Source: Mauremys mutica | Taxonomy: Eukaryota; Chordata; Testudines; Geoemydidae | Direction of reading: 5' to 3' | NCBI RefSeq assembly: GCF_020497125.1 | Contig: NC_059082.1 | Coordinates: 62,512,948-62,576,947, forward strand | Length of the DNA stretch: 64,000 nt | Shown here: positions 43,924 to 57,520 of the stretch, one piece after another | How the letters are laid out: the number at the start of each line of letters is the position of its first letter | Position numbering within the stretch: position 1 is the first letter of the stretch | The notes under the pieces: generated by a model | Database searches by the model: none | Told to the model about the DNA's origin: nothing | Seen by the model: only the letters and a program-made list of their open reading frames with translations | Program-made: the position numbers and the translations under genes

Positions 43924-43931
43924 TACACAAT

Positions 43932-46109
43932 AGAACATTTGGGGGAAAATACATACATAAACTGAGCCAATCAAGGAAAATGTTGGTACATGGGCTTATT
44001 TTCCTGGAACAGATCCCATGAGCTTATCTTCTTGAAATATTGTATTGCCAATTAGAAAAAATGCTCCAACAATGACTGAAGAATTAGTTTTGCCTGCAGC
44101 TATAGATGTGTGTGCGCTGAACTGTTTGGGGATTGGAATCCCTGAGGAAATTATGGAAATCGTTCATTTGTATGTGAGAGACTTAGTTAAGTGTCAGGAG
44201 ACATAAAGCAGCATATAATTGAACCTGTGAAACAAGAGAAGTGTTCATTCCTGAGACATTCAGGAGTAGTTGGCACTTCTCAGGTGACCATCTCCTAAGA
44301 AGGGCTAAGCACTTGCCACTCCCAATGAACCCCAGTTGTAGGAAATGAACCCCAGTCTGACCTTTATGGCTTGTGCCTGCAAGGTGCTGAGTGAGCAATT
44401 TCAATTCCCAAGGATTCATGGGAGTCCCTATTGAGATGTTAATGCATCCACTGCATTAACTGCCTGTCACTTATGCTTCTCCACCAAAGCAGTCAGAACC
44501 TTCAAATTCCCACCAATATCATTGAGATGAGGGGACTCATAGTTTGGTACTCTAAAATAGTTTGACAGCATCACATTTTGCCTGGTCAAATTGCTCTTGT
44601 TGCACCAGGGAGAGAGCCATATTCTAGACTGTTACTTGCAATGGATTTGAATGGAATCGAAAACCTGATGGGACTTACTTTGCCATATATAGTAATAGTG
44701 ACACCAGCTTTCAGCAAAGGAAATATTCAGATAGCAAATGGGTAATCAGTCTGTTTCTATGAGACAATCAAAAAGTCAGCTGATTGGTTTGTAGTTAATT
44801 GCTAGCACACATGCATGAACTGAAAATGGAGAAGCTTTCTGGTTTTGGGATGCTGCTGCAGTGATTAACCTCATTAGCAGAGTATTTCAAAGGCATTAGG
44901 TAGAAGGTCCAACTGGGAGATGCATTTGGATCTCTTGCTCCACAAAGCAAAAGGCACACACACACGAGAACTGATAATGAATGCAGAAATTAGGCTGCTG
45001 AATGACCAAACACGTCACGTGTGATGTTCAGTTAATGAATTCATGCCAAATGGACTTGTCAAATGGTATATTTCTCATGATTGGGTAGAAAAGCACTCTT
45101 ATACAAGGAGGCACTGTGCCTGAATTATCCTGCAACATCTCAGGTTATGTTCTGCAATCAGTAATCTGTGAGATAACGTACAAGAGAATATGCAAGGTCC
45201 TGGATGTACGCCGTATTATGTGAGTAACAAGATCCAGCCCCATCCTCTCATCTACTACATCAGCCACTTGGTTTATCTGGATGCTGAGCTGCAGGGCACT
45301 AACCTTCTGCTCTGGGCAGGAAGTGGAGGAAGGACCATAGGCAATCACATGTGGCATTGCAGCCAAATTTCTCCCATGCTTCATTTTGTGATTTAGTCAA
45401 TATTCTACACAAATTACAATACTGTCTCTACTGAGCTACAGGTTGTGTGAAGGAGATGTTTTAAGACACACTCACCATCGTGTTCCTTTGAAGAAATAAG
45501 AGAAGTATCTGTATCTAATGGTTTTGATTAGCGTAACATATACCTGCTTTGTTCCCATTGATTTCAATGGTGCCAAATTGGACCACTGTCCCCATTGACT
45601 TCAGCAGGAGTTGGGTGCATTGAGCACTTTGCAGAATCAGGCTTGTACATTATGGAATCCTACTTTGAAACCAACTAGAGGAACTGTTGACTGTCTCTAA
45701 ACTTATTATTTGCTGAGGTGGTTTCAGCAAGTTAACTTACATTGCATGAAAGCATTTACAACCAGTCTATAGCTGAAGATTATCAGCTAGATTTTATCAC
45801 AAGCTAATGAAGCCAACATTATATTGGTTCAGAGATTTTTATCAATACAAACCCTCTCCTAAGGTCATTTGTCTGGATCAAACTGTGCTGTGTTGATTTG
45901 TAAACTTAATTAACTGTGGTTTCAATAAGCCAAGAATGGGAACATAATGATTAATTATATCTTTTTAAGTAATGCAATGGTTGAATTAGCTTAATAAAAA
46001 TAGAGATGATATCTAGATGATCCCTTTCAGATGAATACAGGCAGTTGCTACAAAAGTGAAGGTAAGGAAACATTATGCATTAATAGAATTGAAATAACTA
46101 CATACAGCA
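43932..46109. other. no recognised gene; old repeat piece near 45550-45640
   Basis: CCCATTGATTTCAATGG and CCCCATTGACTTCAGC at 45557-45605 are typical of a dispersed amniote repeat. The rest is unassigned. Confidence 0.4.
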
Positions 46110-46290
46110 GTACCTCAAAGGAAGAATGGTTAGGGCACCAGCCTAGGACTTGAGATACACAGGTTCAATTCTCCACTCAGCCACAGACTTCCCTTTTGAC
46201 CTTGGGAAAGTCACTTAGCTTCTCCATGCCGAAGTTCCTCTTTTGTAAAATGGGAATAATAGCACCTCACAGGGGTGTTGATACTTTTTT
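46110..46290 (+). repeat. MIR-type tRNA-derived SINE
   Basis: Well preserved from the tRNA head (ATGGTTAGGGCACCAGCC, then box B GGTTCAATTC) through the core (CAGCCACAGACTTCCC, CTTGGGAAAGTCACTTAGC) to TTTTGTAAAATGGGAATAAT and CCTCACAGGGGTGTTG. No target-site duplication found. Immobile. Confidence 0.82.
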
Positions 46291-48297
46291 TTAAAAAATG
46301 CCATTCCCATCCTCAAGTGTTATCCTACATTATAGAAAAAAATCCTTTAGCACTCAAATATAAGAATGTTAGAATTTAAGAACCATCTTAATCCATGGTT
46401 TAGGCATTATGCTCCAGTCCTAATAACACTATTATCATGAACAACCATTACTCATCATAATATCCGGTTGAAATCAGCTTCTTCATGACCACACTAGTAA
46501 GTAAGGACTTGTAGATTTGGCCCTAAATGATGCACTTAAATAAGCCAATGTCCATACTTACACTTGTGTTAAATACTATGTTCATGCAAGTATTAAAGTT
46601 GCCTTTAATTTTTTACAGCAATACAGATCATTTACTTTTTAAATACGTACATCAGTGGAGACAACAGTTCTAAACATTTAAATCTTTATAGCATAGGAGC
46701 AACGCTGGAAGTGACATCTATAATAGTAAATCTGACAGATTCCTACTTGCAGAAGTTTAGAACCCTGTCAATATATATTTCTCTGAACTGGCACTTGGCA
46801 GGTGAGTTACCTTTCTGTGCTCTTGTAAATAAAGAGTCTTGCCCAAAACCAAATTCTACAAATTTTACCTTGCTGAAAACCAGCTGTACTCATTTTTCAG
46901 GAGTTCATTGTAAAATATTAGGAGGGCCACTGCATAAAGTGATTGTCAGAACGTCATTGTTGTTTTAGGACCCTCTAGTTCACCAATATGAATAAGGAAC
47001 TTCTAAAGCATGAGTAATTAACAAGTTATTACACAGCATATAGCTAATTTGGCAGCTAGATACTAGGGCAGTAAAGGTGAATTCAAATATTTAAGATGGA
47101 AAGCTATTGTGCTACACACACCCTAGACCTGTATGAGAGGCAGCGTAGTCCAGTGAATATGGCACTGTCAGGTCTTCACGGCAGGGGTTTTCTCACTATG
47201 TGTTTGCACAGTAGCACAAGGAGGCCCTGATATCACTTGGGGGCCACTAGAACCTCCTGTAATACAAATAATTAACAATAATAGACTACTGCCCCCTCCA
47301 CTCCTCTACAACACTGCTCCTCCTCTCCTCCCAGACCACTTAGGCTTCATGGGATTCATATTATGTAGAGTCATATGTTAGTTGACTTACTTTGTTACTG
47401 TGCTGGACAGGTCTACGCATAAGGAGTGAAATTAATCTCTGCTTTAACTCCAGTGGCATCAGTTGAGCTACACCAAGATGAATGGGATACTTACTGGAGG
47501 CCTTTTTTCCTGCTAGCCAGTGCTGAATGTTCCTGGTGCTGTAATGTTGTTGATGTATTGTAATGAAACTGTGTGGCAAATAATGCATGACTGGATTTTA
47601 CACACATTTACATCTGTAATGAGTTTGTAATAATTTTTAAGTCTGTAACCTTTAAAAGGACAACTGCTGATTGATTACTCTGAGTTAGAAGTTGTAGGAC
47701 CAAAAATCACTGGTGAAAGAAAAATCAAAGCAAACATACCCTCAAAGCTTTCAAAACGGTGTGACTTAAAAAGCAAAAGTTAAAAGTACTGCATGTTTGT
47801 TTATTGTACATTCACTTCAAAAAGAATAATCCAATTGAAGCGTTGACAAATTATCTTTTGCCATGAGTCACAATTAAATGGAGATGGTCGGACGCAATTA
47901 ATGTATCAGTTTAGTTCAGATGTTGTTCTGTCAAAATGAAGAGAGGACTGGTTTGTTTGTTTGTTTTGAAGTCTCGACAGTTTATTCTTTGTTGAGAAAT
48001 CTAATACTCACCAAAACCAAAAATACTTTAAGGAACATTACTAACTCTTCTTGATGCTGTCTAATAGTATAGAAACACACACCTAAAGACTCCAGCAAGT
48101 ACATACTCAACTATCTACAAGCAGATTTGCTGACTAAATGTACCATTACAACAATAACGTGTTTGTCCATCTGAAATAAATGCCAAGTCTCAGTATAGTT
48201 TTAGGTGTTTTGTTATTGCTGTTGCTGGTTTGTTTCTAATTAATTAGCATCCTGGTTAGCAAAGACCAAGGACAAAATAAAGACAAGCAAAGTAAGA
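46291..48297. other. no recognised gene
   Basis: AT-rich. A possible SINE head at 47135-47175 is too short to call. A TTTG microsatellite lies near 47950. Confidence 0.4.
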
Positions 48298-48300
48298 TAC

Positions 48301-48695
48301 CTTATATACTCATTCATTAGCCAATTTTTTTTGGTAAAAATGTGAAGCATTAAAGAGCAGGGGTTGGCTTATCAATGGGTCTACACCAAAATTTGACTAT
48401 TTTGGTGGCTAGCATGTCCCTTGGCCTGCACCGCCTCCCGCAGCTCCCATTGGCTGGGAACGGCAAACCACGGCCACTTGGAGCTGAAAGGCTCCATGCC
48501 TGAGGATGCTTCAGGTAAACAAAATGTCCTGACCCGCCAGCAGCTTATCCTGATGGGCCAGGAACCAGAATTTGCCAACCCCTGAAATATAGGGTCGGCT
48601 TATGAAAGGGTCATACAGTTTTTGCCATTTATACCTATCCATCTTGGGGGGGGGGCGGCTTATGAACGAACAGGCTAATGAACGAGTATATACAG
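48301..48695. mobile_element. inverted-repeat MITE with a second MITE nested inside
   Basis: Termini TTATATACTCATTCATTAGCC (48302-48322) and GGCTAATGAACGAGTATATA (48673-48692) are about 20-bp inverted repeats with one mismatch. TAC occurs on each side (48298-48300, 48696-48698), which would fit a 3-bp Harbinger-type duplication. Inside, about 48400-48582 is GC-richer, with CAGCTCCCATTGGCTGGGAA and an end TTTGCCAACCCCTG. These are features of a hAT MITE, so it probably inserted later. Non-coding. Confidence 0.7.
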
Positions 48696-48698
48696 TAC

Positions 48699-51600
48699 CT
48701 TCATTCCTAAAGGTGACCCAGAGCAGTCAGGGGTCTGGCTCGTTCCTGGAAAAATGGTACTTTGCATTACTTGGATGAGTGTTGGTATTGCAGCATAGTT
48801 AGCTGAACTTCATGTAATTTTTTCCAGTGCCACTTTGTTTTACCAGAAGCCAATTTGAAAGACACTTCAAAACATATTGAATGTTACAACATTGAACCTG
48901 ACAATTTTTTTTTAACAGACCTATGTTTGTGTCTCAATCTAACTTTTAATGTTTCATGCATGATCTGCCTTACAGACTGCCATCATGATAAAAAATTCAA
49001 TACAGCTGGAGCTATGTTCTAGTAAGCAAAGTTCTTTTTCTGTGAATGTTCGGTGAGTGCCAAGTGGAATTTTATAGAGGGAGCTGCAAGCATCCACATG
49101 TTACAAAATGGACTGAAAACGGAAGAAGGGCTACAGGGTTATCTAAACATTATTGACCTGTGATTGGTGGTGTTCATACTGTCATTCGTCAACAATATTT
49201 CTAAAGAGGTAATTCTTATTTGTATCATTGTAACTTATAGGGACTTTTTTAAAGCATTTTTAGGTTTTCTAGGAACCCAATTTCTCACTGTTGGGGGGAA
49301 GGGGTTTGGAATGCCTAACCACACAAATATGCATCTTCTTTTACTCTAAGATATTCAGAAGGACTGTATGTTTCTGATTAAGTGACCGAAGTCCAATGTC
49401 CATTGAAATCAATGGCAGTCTTTCAAGTGATTTTAGTGGGTGCTGGATGGTCTGTACTCTCTGTTGTAGCTGCAAGAATATTATGGACCTTAAATCCACT
49501 TTGTACTACAGAGCAATATAATATATTCATTTAAATTTATGTCTTTCATTCTTAGAGCAAAACTAAGTGCACAATATATAGATTATATGAACTGGTTTCA
49601 AGGGAGGCTCGGCTGAAATAAAAGACTTCACCATCAAGAAAACCTCATGGGCAGCAAAAGAAGTGTGTTTGTAAAATGACTGAATTCCTCCTCCACTCAT
49701 CACAATTGTGTGGGATGATAAAAGAAGAGAATAAAAAAAATATAGATGCTTCTCCACAAGTATTTCCCATTGTTAGATCTGGGACATTCTGGGGAGAATA
49801 CTCCCCTCTCCAGCCCCACCCCCTGCAGAGATCATCATCAAGTCCACCAACCCACTAACCACTATTCCTAAGCTTCTGCATAAGGTTGTCACCCTGGGCA
49901 GTGTAAATTGCTTTATAATTTCAGTGGATTTTTTTAATAACTGCTGGGACACGAGCCACTATAGGACATATGAATCTCAGAGGAAAGGAAGACAACTGCT
50001 GGGAGTGAGGCTTTTAAATGAGCTTTGAGGAATGGTGACATTTTACTGTTAGTTACAAAACAATCTTGTTTGACAAAACGAAAAGTACGCCTGTCTGTTA
50101 GGAAAGAGCACTTTTTGCATTAGCTGTCTGCTAACATTGCAATGTAGAGCTCAAAAATGACTGGAGATACACACATATGCACAGAGAGAAAAATACTTCC
50201 TTCCTGTTTTATTGTCTGCTTCTAGTCCAGCCTCAGTGGGCAGAGAGGAAGCCTGCTTCTATATCATCGTCATGATAAACATGTCCCTGTATCAACTTCC
50301 AACATCAGTCTTGGGCTCCTGTTGACCCCCAATGAGATGGTACCTACTTATGTATACATATAGTCCATTTCTACTTCTCTCAGTTTACAATGGAGACATA
50401 TGCAGTTTTGTTAGATAAACAAAATCTGGTTTTCAAAGACATTTTCTAGGTAATTATGTACTTTCCTACTGTTTTTGGAGACCAAAAAAATGCCAGCTGG
50501 GAAGACTCAGTAGGTGTAGGAGCTGTAGATTTTTGTTTCCCCAACAGACTTATTGTCCAAATACTGCATTGTGTAACTCAACTAATTCAATGTCTTTAAA
50601 AATATGTTTAACTAATTCCATATTTTTTCAGGATCCCTGGTAATGAACTGTGTCTTTACTGCACAAAAACGTGAATAAAATAGATGTAAGATTTATGAAA
50701 ACCGCTTTATTCAATCAACTGTCTTTCAGAACTATTCTAATATGCCCTGCTGGATTTACTTAAATAAATACGCTATGAACATACGTAACTGCCAGGCAAA
50801 CTTTTTATTTGAGTTTCTTTTCTTTATTTTTTCCCCTTTAATTATAGATTGTTGCAACAAAAACTCACCCTGCAGACATACAGACCTGAAGCTTCCATGC
50901 ATAGATGTCTGATCTCAGAGAGATAGAGTTTGTAAATATGTATTTTTTTGTCTGAAGTTCTCAAGGGCTTATTTCACATTTTATGTATAACTATCTATAG
51001 ATACACACAAAAACACACATACACAGAGCCAGATCCTCATATGTATGAGCCAGTTCCTCTGCTTGCAAAATTAAATGAGATATGCTGATTTACATCAGCT
51101 GAGCATCTGGCTCTGTATACCTGTATCTCATATAATGAATGATGCTCCAAGCCTATAAGAAATAGCCATGGTTCAACTACCAGCTTGATTGTTTTTTGTT
51201 TTATTTTTGTTTTTGTGCCACAGCAACAAAGAGCAGATGCTGTGAATCCCACTGGGCAAATCATTTAGACTAGTGTCTTTTAATAGCCTTGGAAATAGAA
51301 AGGCATCTTACTGAGAAATCAAAACTTCATTTTGGTTATGCTTCCCAGATGACTATTTGAAAAAAAGTCTGGTAAATAACAAACAAACAAACTAAAAACT
51401 TGTTTAAATCATTATGGTGTACCATTTGCTAAAGGTATTTTTGTTTTTTTGTTTTGTGCCCTTTATACTAAAAAAGTGCAAAGTGAAAGTAACTCACATA
51501 TCAAGATCACCTCTTATTGCCTCTTTTCCATCATAGAACTTCATCCCAGGGCTACTGAAGACACAAAAAAAGCGCCATTTAAATATCAACAAGACCACAT

Positions 51601-52284
51601 CTATTTTTCTAATATTTGTAATGTAAAGGTTCTTGGCATAATTTTTAGATAGCCTGGACCCACATCTATTTTTATGACTTTTAATAAATCATAATAAATT
51701 GATAGTCCGTATTTTTTACTAAGAAACAGCCTCATGCATGGCTGTGTAGTGTATGGCAGCTATTGGAATAGAAATTCGGCATCAGCACATGGCTCAACAT
51801 CAGGCCAAAACAGAAAAGTGCTTGAAGTTGTCCAAAAGTCATCCTGATGTTCTCATGCCTCTAGATTATTTATAGGGCTAAAATCAGATCTTTACAACTG
51901 AACATTAATAACAAGACTCTAGGAGTAGGACTATGAATGCAGATTGTATGGGATACAGTATCTACCCTGACTTTTCAAAAATAATAATAAAACAGGGCTA
52001 TACCCTACTTAAGTATTTGATATACTTGCTCAGATAATTGGTATTTCAAGTCCTATGTATCCTATCACTGGCTGTTAGCCCTAACTGGTGCTTCAGAAGA
52101 AGGTGAGAGAACTTTACTGGTGGAGGTGCTGTCTTCTGAGAGATACATAAAAACAAGGTCCTGACCATATGTGGTTACTGGATATTCTATCAGAGTTTTT
52201 TAACAATAGCAAGGGATGCAAATGTCCTGTCCAAATTGTAATTCGGGTTGTTACATTCTGCCTACATAAAAATATGTGGCAATA
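48699..52284. other. no recognised gene; old repeat piece near 49380-49450
   Basis: CCATTGAAATCAATGG (49399-49414) is the palindromic core of an old amniote repeat. The remaining AT-rich sequence shows nothing I can assign. Confidence 0.4.
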
Positions 52285-52350
52285 TGAGAGGTAGTATGGC
52301 CCACTCAGTAGGACACTGGACTCAGACTCAGACAACTTGTGTTCTATTTC
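52285..52350 (+). repeat. tRNA-like SINE head, fragment
   Basis: GAGAGGTAGTATGGCCCACT, then GGACACTGGACTCAGACTCA and TTGTGTTCTATTTC follow a tRNA-like SINE head with a decayed box B. Short and tentative. Confidence 0.4.
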
Positions 52351-52379
52351 ACAATCATGTATAAAAGCTTCTTTGATTA

Positions 52380-54237
52380 AAAAAAAAATCTTGGTTAAGA
52401 GAAGTGGTAGTAATGAAAATAAATATACATATATAACAAATGAAAAAATGAGAAAGTTGATAGCAATGAATACAAATCGGCAGCTAAGAAATGTGGAGAG
52501 TTGATATAAAGAATCTAAAGATATCAATGAAAAAAATCAATGGGCAATAGGATTAAGGATAAGAAGAAGGAATTCTTTAAATATATATGACGTTCTAACA
52601 TTAATATAGGTCCAATACTAAGTTAAAATTACCTATCTTGATTCTGAAAAGGCAAAAGTATTCAATAACTATTTGGAAGAAAACAGATTGATATTTTCAT
52701 ATTTTACAGTGATAATGAAATATTTTCTATTCCATCAGTAACTAAGGAGAATGTTAAACATCAACTTTTAAAGTTAAACATTAAAAAAAATAAATCGACA
52801 GGACCAGATAATTTGCATGCAGGTGTATTAAAAGAATTGGCCAAGGAGCTCTCTGAACCACTAATATTGATTTAAATAAATAAAAAAACCCATGGAATAC
52901 TAGGAAAGTTTCAGACAATTGGAGGAAAGCTAATGTTGTGCCAGTATTTAAAAAGGGTAAACAGGATGACACGGATAACTATAGGCTGGTTATCCTGACT
53001 CTGATCTAGGGCAAAGTCATTGAAAGGCTGAAATAGGATAAAAATCAGTAAAAAATTAAAGATGGTAGAATAATTAACATCAGTCAACATGGTTTATGGA
53101 AAACAGGTCTTGGCAAAGAAAAATGGTCTCTTCAAAAAGATATCAGAAGTCTGACTGATAAGGGTAACTTGTGTTGAGACTATATACTTTTGACTTCTCT
53201 AAGGCATTTGACTTAATCCCATATGACATTGATTTTTTTTTAAATTACACTATATAAAAATCCACGTAGCCAATAACAAATGAATTTAAAACTGGTTAGC
53301 TAATAGATCTCAAAAAGTAATCATAAATGGGGAATCGTTATCCCATGGGTGTGTTTCCAGTGGAGTCCCACAGGGATCTGTTCTTGGCCCAACACTATTC
53401 AATATCCTTATCAATGATGTGGAATATAAAATAATTTGTAAAATTTGCAATGATAAAAATTAGTTCAGCAGTAAATAATGCTTTTACAGGTCAGTTATAT
53501 AGACTATGGATTGCTTGTTAAGTGGGCTGATCTGAACTCGATTTTAATACAATCAAATGCAAGATTATACATCTAGGAACAAAGAAGGTATGTTACACTT
53601 ACAAGATGGGAGATGGTATCCTGAAACAGAGTAACATTAAAAAGACTTAGGGCAATGGCAGATGACCAACTGAACCTGAGCTCCCAGTGTGATGCTAATA
53701 GGGTGCACACAAAGTGTGGATGCATAAACAGTGGAATGTCAAGTAGGAGCAGGGAGGCGGCATAAGTGAGGCCATCACTGGAATACTGATTCTATTTCTG
53801 GTGTCCACACTTTAAAAAGGATGTTTAAAAATTGTAACAGGTCCTGCAAAGAGCTATAAAAAATGATTTGAGGTCTGAAAAGCATGACTTGTAGTGAGAA
53901 GCTTAAGAATTTCAATGTATTTAGTTGATCCAAGAGAAAGTTAAGATGTGACTCAATCATGGTATACAAGTACTTACATGGGGAAGAGATTTATGCTAGT
54001 AGACAGCTCTCTAATCTAGCAGAAAAAGGCATAATGTGATCCAATAGATGGGAGATGAAGCTGGACAAATTCAAACTAGAAATAGAACACAAATTAGTAA
54101 TAGCGAAGACAACTTAACTAGGGGGACAGTGGATTCTCCATCACCTGAAGTCTTTAAATCAAGACTGGATGTTTCTCTAAAATGGGTAATGCAGGAGGTC
54201 AGACTAGATGATCAGAATGATCCCTCTTGGCCTTAAA
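52380..54237 (+). pseudogene. CR1 LINE ORF2 (reverse transcriptase) remnant with 3' end
   Basis: The longest LINE in the window. STGPDNLHAGVLKELAKELS followed by EPL (52797-52862) is the CR1 reverse transcriptase entry motif. A nucleotide stretch at 52919-53030 matches the 'nWRkAnVvPvFKKG...nYRPVsLts' region. GVPQGSVLGP is encoded at 53362-53391, the RT motif before the catalytic YxDD, which I cannot see intact. The 3' part carries AAGTCTTTAAATCAAGACTG, then GAGGTCAGACTAGATGATCA and CCTTAAAATCTATGG, the CR1 tail that matches 822-1075 in reverse. Numerous stops and shifts. No endonuclease part upstream. A dead, 5'-truncated copy. Confidence 0.85.
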
Positions 54238-54239
54238 AT

Positions 54240-54420
54240 CTATGGCTGGCTCTAACACTAACCTGGTGTCTGACCTTGAGCGAGTTAAGTCACCTGCCTG
54301 CACCTCCATTATTTCATCTGTAAAAATGAGGTTAGTTAAGGAAACGATCCTCCTTTGTAAAGTACTTTAAGATTTATTAATGGGAAGCACTGTATAAGAT
54401 GTAGGTGTCATTAAGTCACA
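54240..54420 (+). repeat. MIR-type SINE relic
   Basis: GACCTTGAGCGAGTTAAGTC, TTTCATCTGTAAAAATGAGG and the following TTTGTAAAGTACTTTAAGA are the MIR core and 3' part. It abuts the CR1 tail. Confidence 0.65.
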
Positions 54421-56752
54421 TAATTTCCAGTCCTAACCTGTGACATTATTTTGCCTTGTTCAGTAGTTGCTATGTTTTTACCTCACAGATGACTCCATTT
54501 CAGGGGTGGGTGAAAGCATTCCTAAAGATACAAGGGTTTGTAAAACACTTTGGGAGATTTCTGGTTAAAAGGAGATTTCTGATTATCATTGTAACTGGTG
54601 ATAAAGTCCCACTAGACACCAAGCTGCCATTATTTCATTTAGTTTGGTCTCTCGTTTAACATAGAATTTATAATGGGGAATAAAAAGCCCTTTACAGGGA
54701 AACAATATTTCAGTCAGCGTCTTCTAAGGAGAGGCTTTCTAAAAAGCCAATTCAGTTATGAAAAAGGCATAGCATTTAAACCTCTGATAGATTGGAAAAC
54801 ATTACGTGGCAACTAAAAACGAATTATGAGATGACGGAGCAAGGGGGAAGAAGGGAATGATATAATGTGATATACTGTAAAAAACTACTGTAGTAAAAAG
54901 CTGTTATAATGTGATCTCTTTCCAGTTGAATAAGGGTCAAGTGTTGCTCCATGACATGACTAGTCTGTTTATTCCTTTTAAAAAGAAGATTCTTGATTTT
55001 TAAACAAACTTTATTTATCCATGTTCTTTAATCCTCTCTCATGCATACACACCCCTACACCCACACCCCTTCTGCTATTTTGGTATCTTCCAGTTAGTCC
55101 TAAGTCTTATGTCTTCCAATTAGTGGTGCTATGCCAGAGTGGATTTAACCATTTAACAGATTCCCTCCTTCTTTGGCTGGACTTTGTGTGCATGCTTTAT
55201 TCATAATGGACACGGCTGAAGCCAAACCATGAGTATTAGCACTAGCAAAGCACAGGAGTTTTAACATTTGCCATAAGTAAACAGAAGAAGATCATGACCA
55301 TGGTCACTTCAGATTGTTCATGAAAATTACTTTCCAATATCCCCTCACCTCTACACTTGACCATACCCTTTATAGGAGTACGGTCATGAACTGTGGGATT
55401 ACAGTGTCTTCACATACATTATACTAAGGAAGCCAGAAAAACAGCAAATATTAAAAAGCTAAAATCTTTATGAAGTCATCCTGCATTCATTGTTTTGTCA
55501 AGTACTGAAAATCTTCAATCTTGAGCATATTAGCCTTGGGAAAATATCTGAACTTATATTAATCCTCCTTATTTATCATTTAGTGCCAGACAAATGATCC
55601 AGAAAATACTGAAATCATGCCATCGTATTTGGGAAAAAATTGTTATAATAATAATTTAAGTTTTATGACCCTAAATGCTGTAGTGAGCTAATACAAAGAC
55701 AAAGAGGAAATGCATTTTTTTTCCTTCAGAGCTGAAACCTTGACCTAACTTTAAGGCTTGAATGTTACACAGTCATGAAAGGATAATAAAAAAATCCTTG
55801 ATAAACACCCTTAATATCACCATAGAAAAGTGCCCTGAAGCACAGATATTTATAAAACAGAATTAGATCATCTAAGGGGATTTAGTGTTTAAAACAAGAT
55901 TCAGAGAGATATTGAATGTCCGTAACTCCCACTGAATTCAATAGGAGTGGCAGGTCTTCATTGTAATGAAGATGTGACACACACAGAAGTACCAGTAAAA
56001 GACCAATTCTCATCTCCTGGACCCATCCACAATATGGGTCATGTGCTGACCTTTGTCACTTGGCAGGGGATCAGTCTCCATTGAAATCAATCATACTCAG
56101 TCTCACTGAGGAGTTGGCTCATATACAAAATTCACACTGCAAAAGCAATTTACACAGGACACAGGTGTGGTGTCTGGCCATTCTGCTGTTAATGCATATT
56201 GCAGCAGTAATGCAAGAAGTGTTAGTGCCAGGAAACCTATTCAGCTAAATTTAGTTTGCCAGCAACAAGTGCTATTTATGTGAAATCTTCTATTCCTAGA
56301 ATACAATATATTTATAACAGCAACACAGACCAAATTCTACAAGATCTCAGCATCTCCATCTCCCGTTGCAGCTCAATGTACCATTGAGGAATAGTTCGTA
56401 TTTCCATTACAGATATCTTGCATGTCTTTATGTACGACTTGGTAATAAGTTTATTTCAGATAGTGAACAAACACGATATCGGTCTAGGAGCTTTTTCAAA
56501 GAAACATTGAAGAATATACTTTGGAGAAGCGTGCCAGTGCTGAGTGATTCCTTGAATATCTTGAACTCAAAATTAAGTTTGTATTGCAAAATTTAATTTT
56601 GCATGAGAGTGGTGTGTCTCAGACTTGAATGGCTCTGAAGTTTAAAAGAAATTGAAATGGCTTCCTTGCTAACTTTTTGACAATAGTCTTAGAATGTACA
56701 TATTGATAATCACTGACTGACTCAGTATTGTGGGTTATTAAAATAACGTTGG
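54421..56752. other. no recognised gene
   Basis: AT-rich sequence. I see no conserved frame, terminal repeats or microsatellite of note. Confidence 0.4.
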
Positions 56753-56757
56753 GGGTG

Positions 56758-57515
56758 TGTGACGAGGCGCAGACTCAACACCACAGCGCCTCGTTCTAAT
56801 CGCTCTGGGAATTAGCTCCGTTCAGCTGTGGCGCACACTCTGAAGGTGGTGTCTTGCCCATTGTCTGCTCTGCTGTGTTGTCTGGGACCGACGTTGCTCC
56901 CTGGCTTGCAGTGTCCTCTTCTGCACACAGCCCTCCGGCTGGGCCCCAGCTCTATTCTCCCCCCTTGCAGGGGTATCAGCAGTCCTCAGTCTGCACCTGC
57001 CGCCCCAAATTCTAGTCCCTTTCCTCAGGGACAAGGCACAGTCCATCGGGCATGCTCCTCCACGGCCAGGTGCAGTGTAAGCGGGGAGGTGGGGGACCAG
57101 GCCCATCCACTACTCTGGGTCCCAGCCCAGGGACCCTCTGGCCTCAGCCATGTCCTGCCTTACTTCTCTCCCCTCTACTGCTCACGCTCCCTGGGCCTCT
57201 TCCCCTTGGCCCTTGCACCTTCTCGGCCCTTTCTTTCAGGGGCCTCAGCTTGGCAGGTATCAGGCTGGAGCTTTCCCTCTGCTCCCCTGAGCTTGCCCAG
57301 CGCTGCTCTAAGGTGCTGTCCCTGGGAGTCAGTCCTTCTCCCTTGCTTCTCAGGAAGAGACTGCTGCCTCCTCTGCTTTACAGCCTTATATAGGGTCCAG
57401 CCTGGCCCTGATTGGCTGCCTTTCTGCCCTTCTCTGAGTGGCTAGGTTCTGCACAATCTCCCTCCAGCCTGCTTTAACCCCTCCTCTGCCAAAGTAGGGC
57501 AACTGCCCCACTACA
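56758..57515 (-). mobile_element. solo LTR, 758 bp, with 5-bp target-site duplication
   Basis: On the plus strand it begins TGTGACGAGG and ends GCCCCACTACA, so both strands read TG...CA. A perfect GGGTG duplication flanks it (56753-56757, 57516-57520). On the minus strand a CCAAT box (57411-57415) precedes TATATAAGG (57386-57392) by about 19 bp, some 120 bp from the LTR start. Shared text CACTACTCTGGGTCCCA with the LTR at 2117-2852 ties the two into one broad group, though most of the sequence differs. No internal retroelement DNA remains. The 205-codon frame across it (56828-57445) is a composition effect. Confidence 0.82.
57386..57415 (-). promoter_or_regulatory. LTR core promoter: CCAAT box and TATA box
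   Basis: On the minus strand AGCCAATCAG lies about 19 bp upstream of TATATAAGG. Layout as in the LTR at 2117-2852. Whether it is used is unknown. Confidence 0.55.
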
Positions 57516-57520
57516 GGGTG

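Noticed and set aside
56828..57445. 205-codon open frame, plus strand
   Set aside because: It lies inside a solo LTR, has no motif and competes with long frames in other phases. GC-rich composition explains the lack of stops.
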